From the NCBI RefSeq assembly GCF_000344685.1, contig NW_006920424.1:676940-740939 (forward strand): 64,000 nt of DNA, in the 5' to 3' direction. Both the position numbers and the translations under genes were made by a program. A model generated the notes under the pieces. It saw only the letters and a program-made list of their open reading frames with translations, made no database searches and was not told the DNA's origin. Of the stretch, positions 9,646 through 21,065 are shown piece after piece. Positions within the stretch are counted from its first letter, which is position 1; every line of letters starts with the position of its first letter. The DNA comes from Gloeophyllum trabeum ATCC 11539. Its lineage: Eukaryota > Basidiomycota > Agaricomycetes > Gloeophyllales > Gloeophyllaceae.

Positions 9646-12600
9646 TGATAAGCCTCAGGATTGTCTGACCCCCGAAAATGCGGACTCAGCGCATCGTGCA
9701 AGCACTCCGGAGCTTATTCGACACAGCGCTCACATGCCTCTAGGCTTCTATGGGCTCTAAAAGAATTTTTCTATTTATCTCCGGACTTCCTAGCATCCTC
9801 GAGGCGTACACGGACCCATTCCGCGATTTATCTCCGTGAACAGGAGCTCCGGAGCGACTTAACCAATGCGACTTCTAGATGCCTTAGCTCCGGGGCCCGC
9901 GGACGCTTCTATTGAGGGGCGTCGTCCTCATGCCCACCCTCCAGCACTCACTCCCCCTCGTTTCCGTCAAGATACCGAAGGTGCGGACGCATACGAGTCA
10001 CCATGAGGCCAGCATCAGTCAGCAAGCGGCCGGAGGTAATTAGCACGTGACCGGCGCGTCACACGGAGTGATGGGACCGCTTGGATCAGGTGGCAGAGCG
10101 TCAAGGCGACCTCTAGGGGCTGGGACGAGCAAGTGGGAGTGCAAGAGAGTCGTATGGTGTATGGTATAACAGCGGCAAGTGATGAGCAATCCTGTGGGTA
10201 GCAGCGTTTATTTGTTATTTAGCTCTGGACGGTCGCAGAGCCATTCCTGTAGTGTAAATTGTACAAAGTAGCGTACAGAAAAACAAGTTTTGCACTTCAC
10301 CATCTCAGAGAATTAGCGTTACGATCTCAGCGACCCGAGAAGTTCGAAAGCATCGAACTTAGCGAATTATAACCAATCCTAGCTTTGCCAATAGGCCTGA
10401 CTTGTCGAGTGAATTATCTCCGCCATCGATTTAATAAGCTCCGGTGAGTCTCACATAGCGGAATAAAATTAAACAAGTCCTTTTAGCGTTTTCTACTCCC
10501 ATGGGCCCGAACCTACACTCGGTTCCGTGGTTTGCGACTTTCCGGAGATAAATACTCCGGAGCGTCCATTAGTGTTTGTTTCAGGCATCAAGGTTTTTGT
10601 TTTATTTTTCTAGGTCTTCCTACGGACTACCCTACGGCGTCTTACTCCTCCTTTCCCCCTCGAACTATTAAATACCCTTCAGTTGTCTCGGACCGCCTTC
10701 ACCCATATCACGGGGTTTAGGTTTATTTCTTTTGGTCCTTGGTGATTGTTGTGTGTCTGTGCATATCACCGCGGTCTGGCTTTGGGGTAGACCAAACCTG
10801 AAATGAGGTCCAGGTAGAGCCACAATGCCCGAACTGTACCTAAATATGGTAATTTTGAAGCGTTTGAACTGGAACCTGACCGAACCCAACGCCACTTCGG
10901 GTTCTTTGAGGTTCATGGTCCGGACATTCACCCAAACTGGACCTTGGGTCCAGTCCCAGGTCCGGAAATTTGGGCAAATAATTGGACCGAGCCGGACCAC
11001 GGCATCACTACAAAGCTGATGACAATCAGGCCGTCCGAGGAAGCTCACACCCCAGGACGGCAAATTTGCTGCCCAGTTGCTTGACAGAGGCTGGTGCCGT
11101 AATGCCGTCGACCTGCCGGACAACTACTTCGAACATGTCACTGCCCGGTGATATGCACTGACACTCAACAATCACCAAGGACCAAAAGAAATAAACCTAA
11201 ACCCCGTGATATGGGTGAATGCGGTCCGAGACAACTGAGGGGTATTTAATAGTTCGAGGGGGAAAGGAGGAGTAAGACACCATAGGGTAGTCCGTAGGAA
11301 GACCTAAAAACAAACAATTTGACACCTGAAACAAATGCTAGTTGACGCTCCAGAGTATTTATCTCCAAAAAGTCACAATCAAAGTCGCAAGCAACGACAC
11401 CTGTTGTAGGATCGTGCCCGCGGTGGTAGAAATTGCTAGAGAGACTTGGTTAATTTTATTTCACTATGTAGGACTGACCGGAGATAATTAAATCAATGGC
11501 GGAGATAATTCACTCGATGAGTCAGGCCTATTGGCAAAGCTAGGATCAGTTATAATTCGCTAAGTTTGACGCTTTCACACTTCGAGGGTCGCTGAGATTG
11601 TAACGCTAATTCTCTGAGATGGTGAAGTGCAAAACTTGTTTTTCTGTACGCTACTTTGTACAATTTACACTACAGGAATGGCTCTGCGACCGTCCAGAGC
11701 TAAATAACAAATAAACGCTGCTACCCACAGGATTGCTCATCACTTGCCGCTGTTATACCATACACCATACGACTCTCTTGCACTCCCACTTGCTCGTCCC
11801 AGCCCCTAGAGGTCGCCTTGACGCTCTGCCACCTGATCCAAGCGGTCCCATCACTCCGTGTGACGCGCCGGTCACGTGCTAATTACCTCCGGCCGCTTGC
11901 TGACTGATGCTGGCCTCATGGTGACTCGTATGCGTCCGCACCTTCGGTATTTTGATGGAAACGAGGGGGAGTGAGTGCTGGAGGTTGGGCATGAGGACGA
12001 TACCCCTCGATAGAAGTGTTCGCAGGCCCCAGAGCTAATTCATCTGGAAGTCGCATTGGTTAAGTCGCTCTGGAGCTCCTGTTTGTGGAGATAAATCACA
12101 GAATGGGTCCGTGTACGCTGATAGGCACTAACACACGACAACACCAAAGACCAAAAGAAATAAAACCTAAAACACCCAGCGGTATGGGTGTAGGCGGTCT
12201 AAGGCGATTGAAGGGTAATATTTAAGTTCGAAGGGAGGGGGAGAAGTTAGACGCCGTAGGGTAGCCCGTAGGAAAACCTAAAACAAACAAAATCTTGAGG
12301 CCTGAAACAAACAGTATAGCGATTCTCCGGAGTATTTATCTCCGAAGTTCGACAGTAACCCGGGTGGGGGGTTCCACTGAACCCGAACAATAGTCTCGTG
12401 CCTACAGACGCTTGGTGAATTTTATACTTTAAATCCGGAGCTTACTTGGATCGATATACGATGGCGGAGTTATCTAGTTTCGACGAGTCCGGCCTATTGG
12501 CAAAGCTAGGGTTGATTGTAGACGCTAAGTCCGACGCGAAGGGACTCCGAGGGTCGCTGAGACGATAATTCTGGTACGCTGAGGGGTGAAGTACAAAACT

Positions 12601-13401
12601 TGCATTTTCCACTACGCTCTATACATTTTTATGCTATTGGAATGGTTTTGCGTCCGCCCGGAGTTAAATAACAAATATGCTCCGCATCCCACATAATTAC
12701 TCAGCCTTTGCCCACCGCTATACCATGTCCCATACGCTCCTGCCGTGTTTCCACATGCTCGTCCTAGGTCCTAGAGGTAGCCTCGACGCGTCAATGCTCG
12801 CTTGAAGTGCCTCATCACGCGGTACTGCAGGCTGATCACGTGCGGATTAGCTCCGGCCGCTTGCTGACTGATACGTTCCGTCCGGCCGTCGATTTACGTC
12901 CGCTGACTCGGTCGCTTTGACGGAAACGAAGGGGAGTGATGACTGGGGAGTGGTAATACCAATGACTCACTGCGACGCGGGCCTCCGCCGTTCCCGGAGA
13001 TAATTAGTCACAAAGATATTCTTCCGGGTGACTTCGGAGCGTCTGGCAGCGGAGCTAAATCATTTCGGTGATCTGCGCCTGCCTTGAGGACGTTAGAAGG
13101 TCCGGAATTAAATCCAGAACCCTTCGTCGGTTACTTGTCGCGTAAGAGGTTCGACAGGTGGTGTCGAATAAACTTTGGAGGGGGTGTATGGTGTGTCAAA
13201 TTCGCAATTTCGGGGGTCAGAAGATCGCTGGGGCTTATCAACGCCTCAAGGATGCTAGGAAGTCCGGAGCTAAATAGAGCAATTCTTTAGAGCCCATGGA
13301 AGCCTAGAGGTGCGTGAGCGCTGTGTCGGATAAGCTCCGGAGGGCTTGTACGATGTGCTGAGTCCGTGTTTTCGGAGGTCAGACGATCCTGAGGCTTATC
13401 A
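9646..13401. mobile_element. Multi-arm long inverted-repeat element, non-coding
   Basis: Outer ends are inverted copies of TGATAAGCCTCAGGAT. The left arm (9646-10771) is repeated in reverse at 11139-12120 (arm A) and again, more diverged, at 12121-13401 (arm B); a unique spacer of about 370 bp lies at 10772-11138. Arms share AATTAGCGTTA, AGTTTTGCACTTCA and GAGCCATTCCTGTAGTG blocks. A short motif of the type CCGGAGATAAATA or TTTATCTCCGG recurs many times along the arms. No transposase frame is present. It looks like a non-autonomous DNA transposon with kilobase TIRs and subterminal repeats, with one arm duplicated. Left flank is the gag-like gene, right flank the Tc1 transposase, and no target duplication is visible. 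Confidence 0.7.
13082..13401 (+). repeat. Two diverged tandem units of about 160 bp at the element end
   Basis: Unit 1 (about 13082-13237) and unit 2 (about 13238-13401) align from CCTTGAGGACGTTAG / CCTCAAGGATGCTAG to GGGGCTTATCAACG / GAGGCTTATCACC, with shared GGTCCGGA..AAAT and GGTCAGA.GATC blocks. They extend arm B beyond arm A. The same two units reappear at 14366-14685 as part of the duplicated contig end. Confidence 0.6.
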
Positions 13402-13528
13402 CCGGACTGTTTGCCGTGCCTTGCACGAGGAAGGACTTCATGCTAGGGTTCGTAGGAAGGTCCCCTTCCTGAATGCCAAGCATCGGGCTGCCAGGTGGGC
13501 TTGGGCGCATTGTGTTGCAGGTGGAGTG

Positions 13529-14040
13529 NNNNNNNNNNNNNNNNNNNNNNNNNNNNNNNNNNNNNNNNNNNNNNNNNNNNNNNNNNNNNNNNNNNNNNNN
13601 NNNNNNNNNNNNNNNNNNNNNNNNNNNNNNNNNNNNNNNNNNNNNNNNNNNNNNNNNNNNNNNNNNNNNNNNNNNNNNNNNNNNNNNNNNNNNNNNNNNN
13701 NNNNNNNNNNNNNNNNNNNNNNNNNNNNNNNNNNNNNNNNNNNNNNNNNNNNNNNNNNNNNNNNNNNNNNNNNNNNNNNNNNNNNNNNNNNNNNNNNNNN
13801 NNNNNNNNNNNNNNNNNNNNNNNNNNNNNNNNNNNNNNNNNNNNNNNNNNNNNNNNNNNNNNNNNNNNNNNNNNNNNNNNNNNNNNNNNNNNNNNNNNNN
13901 NNNNNNNNNNNNNNNNNNNNNNNNNNNNNNNNNNNNNNNNNNNNNNNNNNNNNNNNNNNNNNNNNNNNNNNNNNNNNNNNNNNNNNNNNNNNNNNNNNNN
14001 NNNNNNNNNNNNNNNNNNNNNNNNNNNNNNNNNNNNNNNN
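13529..14040. other. Assembly gap (512 N) between identical flanks
   Basis: The 772 bases before the gap (12757-13528) recur directly after it (14041-14812), differing only by one T next to the gap. This is most simply two contig ends that overlap, so the gap may hold nothing. Confidence 0.8.
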
Positions 14041-14685
14041 GCTCGTCCTAGGTCCTAGAGGTAGCCTCGACGCGTCAATGCTCGCTTGAAGTGCCTCATC
14101 ACGCGGTACTGCAGGCTGATCACGTGCGGATTAGCTCCGGCCGCTTGCTGACTGATACGTTCCGTCCGGCCGTCGATTTACGTCCGCTGACTCGGTCGCT
14201 TTGACGGAAACGAAGGGGAGTGATGACTGGGGAGTGGTAATACCAATGACTCACTGCGACGCGGGCCTCCGCCGTTCCCGGAGATAATTAGTCACAAAGA
14301 TATTCTTCCGGGTGACTTCGGAGCGTCTGGCAGCGGAGCTAAATCATTTCGGTGATCTGCGCCTGCCTTGAGGACGTTAGAAGGTCCGGAATTAAATCCA
14401 GAACCCTTCGTCGGTTACTTGTCGCGTAAGAGGTTCGACAGGTGGTGTCGAATAAACTTTGGAGGGGGTGTATGGTGTGTCAAATTCGCAATTTCGGGGG
14501 TCAGAAGATCGCTGGGGCTTATCAACGCCTCAAGGATGCTAGGAAGTCCGGAGCTAAATAGAGCAATTCTTTAGAGCCCATGGAAGCCTAGAGGTGCGTG
14601 AGCGCTGTGTCGGATAAGCTCCGGAGGGCTTGTACGATGTGCTGAGTCCGTGTTTTCGGAGGTCAGACGATCCTGAGGCTTATCA

Positions 14686-15418
14686 CCGGACTGTTTGCCG
14701 TGCCTTGCACGAGGAAGGACTTCATGCTAGGGTTCGTAGGAAGGTCCCCTTCCTGAATGCCAAGCATCGGGCTGCCAGGTGGGCTTGGGCGCATTGTGTT
14801 GCAGGTTGGAGTGTGGGGGTTTGGAAACGGGTCATTTTCTCGGATGAGTCCAAATTCAATTTATTCACTTCGGATGGGCGGGATTATTGTTGGAGGAGGC
14901 CAGGAAATGCAAACCAGGAGTGGTATACCCAGAAGACCTGGAAGCATGGTGGTGGGCATGTGATGGTGTGGGGATGCATGACGTGGAAGGGTGTTGGGCA
15001 TCTTGTCTGTATCAAGGGAACCATGACGGCAACAGAGTCTGTCCAGATTCTTCAAGGACAGCTTCTAGGGACCATGTCGGACTATAGGATGAACCCCCGG
15101 CATTTTATCTTCCAGCAGGACAATGATCTGAAGCACTGCTCACGCCTTGCCCGAACCTGGTTCAAAAATAATCCTGTCCGTGTTCTCCCCTGGCCAGCTC
15201 AAAGTCCTGACATGAACATCATTGAGCATCTATGGGACCACCTCAAGTGGAAAGTACAGGCCCGAGACCCAGCTCCCAAGAACCTAGATGAGCTTTGGGC
15301 TGCGATTGTGGAGGAGTGGTATCGGATTGATGTTGCCACGGTACACCGCCTATACTCGAGCTCACCCCGGAGGGCCCTGGCTCTGAAGAAGGCTAAGGGT
15401 GCTAATACAAAGTACTAA
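14686..15418 (+). pseudogene. Tc1/mariner transposase, N-terminus missing
   Basis: From RTVCRALHEEGLHARVRRK the frame is a standard Tc1 transposase core: VIFSDESKFNLF (first Asp), FIFQQDNDLKHCS (second Asp) and SPDMNIIEHLWDHLK (Glu), a DD34E-type spacing. The paired helix-turn-helix DNA-binding domains that should precede it are gone. The open frame continues upstream to 14630 only because the inverted-repeat element supplies an accidental ATG and 19 codons. The catalytic triad is intact, but without the DNA-binding part the protein should not transpose. Confidence 0.85.
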
Positions 15419-15671
15419 ATCAGGTCAGTCATTCAGGCCGAGAATTAGTTTTTATAAATTTATTGATTCCATCTAACCAGTTCTGAGGGTACCAGGTTCG
15501 AGATGAATTTACCTCCTGGAAGCAAGGAGTGGGGCATCCAGGGCTGAAAGTCTGTATGCATTTATCTTACATAGAGTAGTTACAAATCATGAATAAACAT
15601 CGATCCATGTTGCCCCCGATCTGCCCAGAACTGTGAAAGTGGTGGCAGTGCAGATACTTTTGTCCGCCACT
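14686..15671 (+). mobile_element. 5'-truncated Tc1/mariner element
   Basis: The right end reads ACTTTTGTCCGCCACTG followed by TA at 15672-15673, matching the CAGTGGCGGACAAAAGT terminus common in fungal Tc1/mariner elements. No left terminus is present; the element is cut at 14685/14686 by the inverted-repeat element. Confidence 0.8.
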
Positions 15672-15742
15672 GTATTTGGCACTTTGGACTCCTATTCAAC
15701 ACAGCCGGTGAGTTCTTAACTTACACATAAAATCATAATATA

Positions 15743-16057
15743 TTGGCGGGACCCGGATTCCACATATTAGTGCTATAAATAGGTGATTGGTATATATAGA
15801 CCATCCCAGAACGCAGCTTGGCAGCTCATAGAAAATCAAAAGTGATGCACTGCTTGGAATCTCTTGGTGTCTTAAGTAAACCTGTAGATATATATGGGGT
15901 GAGTATCATCCCATAAAATCAGTGTAGCTGTGAATTTTTCTGTATTGTTCCGCATTTCTTTCGATTTTCTATGAGCTGCCAAGCTGCGTTCTGGGATGGT
16001 CTATATATACCAATCACCTATTTATAGCACTAATATGTGGAATCCGGGTCCTGCCAA
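15743..16057. mobile_element. TA-flanked MITE with 95-bp terminal inverted repeats
   Basis: TTGGCGGGACCCGGATTCC at the left and its reverse complement at the right (one G/A mismatch) open inverted repeats of about 95 bp, separated by about 125 bp. TA lies on both sides (15741-15742, 16058-16059). The repeats are nearly identical, so insertion was recent. It contains no coding frame. Confidence 0.85.
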
Positions 16058-17408
16058 TACATTCTGATTTTCTCCGAATTGTTGCGCATTTTTGGAGCCA
16101 CCCAGGTGCCTGGATGATCAGCCAGCCTATTATTAGCCCCCTAGGCTATTCTCGAGGCACCAGATCTAGCCCAGATCCCTGCCTGCCTGCCTGCCTGGAT
16201 GCCGGGGCAGGCCATTCAAGCTCAGCCCGGCTCATGGCAGGCAGCCTGCTGCCTGAAATCCCATTACATTAGGCCTGGACAATTGTCCCGAAACATTGTA
16301 AAGGAGCACACGAGTGTTGTCCAGGTTTAATGTAATACTACTACAGCATCAGGTGGTGGGTGTGCAGGGTGTACATGATACAGGGCGTAACCTGGCAGAG
16401 GGTTGACATACCTGGCCCAGAAGGACAGTCTAAGAAAATGGGTGCTCAGACTCCAGATCCTGCTGAGGTAGCTGCACTGCACGAATATCAATGGGCCAGC
16501 CTCAGCACCCACTGTTGAATTTTCGGGACTCGGGTTTGAGCTTGCGAGCTCATGCCGCGTTGCACGTGGTCGGGGGTCCACCGCAGGCGGCCCCGACTGA
16601 TAAAGTGATAAGGGGATATTATATCTTTGTTGTATTTACTTGTCATATGCTACACGATTGATATTGCCCTTGTGACAACCAACTGCTCATGGTCAAATAC
16701 GCTTGTGTTCTGCTTGCTAAGAATATTTCAACACCCACAGGACAAATTAGAAGTCCTAAGCCCTACACCCACTGCATCAGGTGATATGCAAGTGAATCTG
16801 CACGGGCTGCGCGGCTTAGCACCATGCATTGAACGGACGTGATGCGCACGACAACCGCGTTGGCATCGACGGCCACTGCACTGCAATCTAACCGGCATGC
16901 TATTTTTGGCTGATCACAAGGTGTCATGCCTGGGGATTCGGCAAATGGGGTTGCCAAACTAAAAGTTAATAACTATGTGTATGGGGGGTTGCCAAATAGA
17001 ATAATCCCACTCAGGCATGCATTCTGTGGCCTGCAGCTGCATCTTGTACTTTGTAAAGTGATACAGAGGTTGCCCAAAGCATCAACAAGCTCAAAAAATA
17101 TGCTGGAAAAGTGATCCGGTGATGTGGTCAGGAGAGTCGTCAGACTCTGCACAGCCACTTATGGACCCTATGGCCGGACATATGGTAACTGGCACGTCGA
17201 TGAAGTGGAATGCACTTTGGGAAAATAGACCTGGTGCACCTCGGCAACCATAACTTGGCAGCTGTACCATTCATGTGTCACATGTCACAGTGTACCAATA
17301 ATGTATGTACACCTAAGATAAGGCCCAAGAGACACAAACTGCTTTGAGATGGAGCTAGGTGTGAAGCATATGCATAGAAGTTATATGAAAACCCCTTCAT
17401 AATATATT
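16058..17408. other. Gene-free stretch with small repeats
   Basis: A (TGCC)n microsatellite lies near 16176-16197, and a compact inverted repeat (ATTACATTAGGCCTGGACAA at about 16262 and its near complement ending about 16335) follows. I see no gene in the remainder. Confidence 0.5.
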
Positions 17409-19606
17409 TCAAGCATCCCTTGCAAGGTCAGTGGCAGTATTGGCCCACCCATCTGGGTCCTCTAGACTGACTGGTATGGTACGTCCTGGCCCCTGATTAG
17501 TTGAAGAGCTGTCAGTGCATGCCACATGATATGCATCCATGTGACTAACTTTGGTACCTTTCCAGACCACAGCTGCCTGTGGGCGGGAGGAGACAAATGT
17601 AACTTCCACCACAAAGTCTAGCCTGTAATATGAAGCATTCCCAATATTCATGAGGTCAAGCTTGCCATTCAACTCTGAGAGATCCATCTGTATTACACAG
17701 ATTTTCTTAAATCCAGGGAGCAAAGAAATCTCTATCAAGCGACACATATTAATATCAATCTGATAGGATCAGGATGACAGCCAAACAAACCATCTTTATC
17801 ATACACAAATTCTTGAGCTTTGTTGTGTTCAGCAGCATAAATATTGATGCTCATGTTTGAGAGATCAGGAGGAATTGATGTCTGTGGCCACCACCAGTAA
17901 TAATCCATTCTACGTGGCTCCCCCTCTTGTAGGACCATTCCCTGGAGTCATGATAATCTGGCAGCAATCACAGGAGGATAGAACAGTTACATACATAGGG
18001 GACTACCTCACTCCAAGCACCAGTCACAAAGTTTCCATCTGCACGCTTGGCTGAGATTCTCCTCCCAGCATGTGCTGGAGATAGTGGATTGTGCTTGATC
18101 TGAATAGTTATCCCATATGAATAGGGAGATGCCCGTGCTTGAACAGTCTTCTCCAGATAGCACTGCACTGCACCAGCGGCACTCTTTGTGCTTTTGAAAG
18201 GGTTATAAGAACACATAATATCTTGATGACATCCCTGACTCACATGCTGTCACTGCAAGGCAAGACCTCATAATTCAGACCATGTGAAAACATGGCTTTC
18301 AGTTCAGCTGCATGGCCAGGGGACAGGCCACCACCAAGAATAAGATACTGCATAGTGTGAGCATATATCAAGGAGTGTGGGACAGTCCTGGAATACCTTT
18401 GGCTGCCGTTGCCCAATCATACCCTTGATTGCCTGAACAATCTTAGAGAACTGTTCATCACTGCCAAGACATGAGCTGGATGGAATGAGGGAATGAGTCA
18501 ACTGTGACTCACAGAGCCTTGTTCAATGCTGCATCTTTGGCCTCGGAGGGGTCATCAGGAGAGACAGAGTCATCAGCAAAAGATCCCAGGTCATTGTCAT
18601 CTGCAACATAATTCCCTTCATCTGTCTGCTCTTCAGCCAAGGCTAGACCTGCTTCAATACCTGAGTCAAGTGAGTGATAGCCTCACATGTAGGGGCTGAC
18701 CAACTCACTGATGGATGGATGGTCCTTCACTTCTTGCACTTGCAGAGGATTCTCACTCAGGACAGTGTAGAGGGCAAGATCTGTTGTAGCAGCTCCCACA
18801 TCACAGACCATGAAGTCTTCACCTTTCTGCAGCAACATGGTATTAGCGCATAAGGAGCATAACAGATCAAACTCACCTTAGGCTTGAACTGCTTCAAACC
18901 CTTGGCGGAATAAAGGGCAACCTCTGACTCCACAACGAACCTAGCATTGGTACCAACACTGATAAAAGATGCATCCACCAGTGCCCCTCTCAAGGTAGCC
19001 TGTTCAGGGATCCCCCATCCATTCGGAATGACAAGAACCACAATCCTCTCGGACCAGACAGTCACCCAGTCCCGTCCTACAGATCGGCTATATCTCTGCT
19101 CAATCTGGGGTTTGGCCTGCTGCATCAGAAACCTGAGCCAATCAGTATAGACATCTCTCAAGGTGATCCCAGCATCGGACTCCTGGAGTGCCTGGTCGAA
19201 TGCCGAGCCAGCCGCCACCGAGACATTGTTGGTACCGAGACGGTGGACAGCTCTCTTGAACTCACGGACAAGCCGCCGCGAGTCGTACCCAGCAGCGTGC
19301 TTCTCGTCCTCTGCGTCGTATCCGTACTTGATGCGGTTATCCTCGCCGTAGTACATCAACGACGGCACGGTCGTACCGCCTTGATTTTGAGCGGTCGCGG
19401 TTATCCCCGGCCAACGCTTCACGTGTTGTATCGGGCCACTAGGAGTACCGTTGCGAGTTAAAAGGTACGATACGGCCTGGAGAGATGCATATGGACATTA
19501 GTACAATACGAGGAGTCTGAAGGCCTGGCGGGCGTACCGACAGGCGCGTGCCGATGTCTATACCGATGATCAGTTTGCCAGACGCGTCGGTCGCGGATGG
19601 AGTCAT
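17409..19606 (-). CDS. HSPA12-like Hsp70 family ATPase
   Basis: Nine exons (19606-19538, 19476-18877, 18826-18709, 18660-18513, 18475-18397, 18347-18244, 18190-18007, 17941-17791, 17731-17409) close in frame to 591 residues. Residues 11-23 give the phosphate-1 loop (KLIIGIDIGTRLS), the third exon the second phosphate loop (VCDVGAATTDLALY), and the sixth the adenosine loop (YLILGGGLSPGHA). Length and order match the HSPA12-type branch of Hsp70, which is greatly expanded in basidiomycetes and lacks the classical substrate-binding domain. Function in fungi is unknown; an ATP-driven stress or self-recognition role is only a guess. The second phosphate loop has GAAT where most have GGGT. No frame break was needed, so it looks intact despite the adjacent transposons. 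Confidence 0.8.
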
Positions 19607-20486
19607 GGCGGAAGTGCTGGGTGGTGTATCTGAGAGTCGCTGACTTGGGAGACATCCAGTCGAATGGGCGTAGATATGTAAGTTTCCAGTATGCGGTGGA
19701 GTTCAGACGGGATTCCGAGAATCGCCGTCCCTGCGTAAGGAGCAAGGCGCTGCTGTGGAAGAGGTCTGGCTGAGCAATGAATATGTTTAAGCTTCAATCT
19801 ACGGCAGCGGTCCTCTGTGGGAACGCGAATGCACTGGTCTCGTCGCGCGACGTCTCCCGTACAAAGTTCGTGTTAGCAGGATCGATGCCTTGTGATTGGC
19901 CCACAGCCCTCGGCAGCGCCCGGAAAGCCTGGATGCTCGGGCGCTTCATGTCAACCCTCGCTCTACGCTTTGATAGAACAACAGAAATCAATCTGCAGAA
20001 CGACGTCCACACCCATGCTAGCGACGTAGTTCAAGTCCGCGGCACTGTCATCCGCAGCCGTTGGTGTAATCAGGCGCCTTGCGCTATTCTTTCTTGCACG
20101 GAGCTCATCGTCCCCCGACCTTGTAAGCCGCCTTCCCTTTCCCACTCTACCTCTGCATGCTGAACCTTGGGAAAGCGTCTTGGCTGATGCTACGTCCTCC
20201 GTGCTCGGCTTGCGCAGAACTCGCGGCACAATTGAATACCACTGGACAGCCGAGGGTGGTGATTATCGAGCACTCACTTCCATTAATCTCCTGACTGTCA
20301 GGACCCCTGATTGCTCGCCGCATTATGCGCGAGACAATACTTCCTCCTAATAGTGACTGGGTGACATTTTCCTTCAGCCTGAGGGCCCGCGTACCCAGGA
20401 TATAAAGTGCCATCCAGCGTAGCCTGCATTCTGTCAACAAGCCACCCAGACCTGAAAACCCTACAGCCAAGTTCTCTATAGTCATC
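19607..20486. other. Divergent intergenic region, no gene seen
   Basis: This 880-bp stretch lies between the start codons of the Hsp70-like and beta-trefoil genes and should hold both promoters. Open frames here lack any family feature. A TATAAAG sequence at about 20399 lies 85 bases before the beta-trefoil start. Confidence 0.4.
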
Positions 20487-21065
20487 ATGCCCCGCATCGA
20501 AGGTGGACAGTACATGATCAAGAATGCCGGTCCCGGCGGCCAGTATATCACCCTGCACACGCTCGACGACGTCCTGCGCGGCGCGCTGCGGACCGGGGCC
20601 ACGAACCAGAAGGTGCGCGCGCCGACGCGGACGTGCCTCCGCTACTCACTCTCGTGTCCTGCAGTGGATCGTCAACGATCTCGGCAACCAGACGTTCTAC
20701 ATCACCAACCGCGGGTTCGACAAGGAGCCCGGCGCGTACGCGCGCCCCGCGCGCGGGAACGCCGTCACCGCTGCCTCCGACAGGCAGGCCTGGCAGATCA
20801 CCGAGCTCAACCCGGGTATCTACAGGTCCGTCTTTGTCTTTGTCGTTGCCGTTCCGGCCACCCGTTCTCGAGCGCTGATCGTCCGCGTATTCCAGGATCT
20901 CCACCGCTAACCTCGCGTGGAGCTTGGAGTCGGACGTGAGTATTGTGCACTCGCCTACTCTCCCCTGCGTACGGCTCAACTGGTTTATATTTTCAGGGCG
21001 TGAAGCTCGCCCCCTTCGACACTGCTGACGACCGTCAGAGCTTCAAGTTCGAGTCTGTTGCTTGA
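20487..21065 (+). CDS. Small beta-trefoil protein (ricin-B-like lectin / protease-inhibitor fold)
   Basis: Four exons (20487-20612, 20665-20825, 20896-20935, 20997-21065) give 131 residues with all phases matching. Three QxW-like motifs spaced about 40 residues apart (NQKWIV, RQAWQI, RQSFKF) mark the three-fold repeat of a beta-trefoil. There is no signal peptide, so it is cytoplasmic. Mushrooms carry many such small intracellular proteins, some sugar-binding lectins and some protease inhibitors (families I48 and I66), thought to defend against grazers; which activity this one has cannot be read from sequence. Introns of 52, 70 and 61 bp are typical of the window. Confidence 0.75.

Noticed and set aside
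13346..14089. Open frames through the first N gap
   Set aside because: Their length comes from N; the real content is the duplicated repeat end.
16170..16200. Possible CRISPR-like or regular array
   Set aside because: Simple TGCC microsatellite; there is no spacer-repeat structure anywhere in the window, and the genome is eukaryotic.
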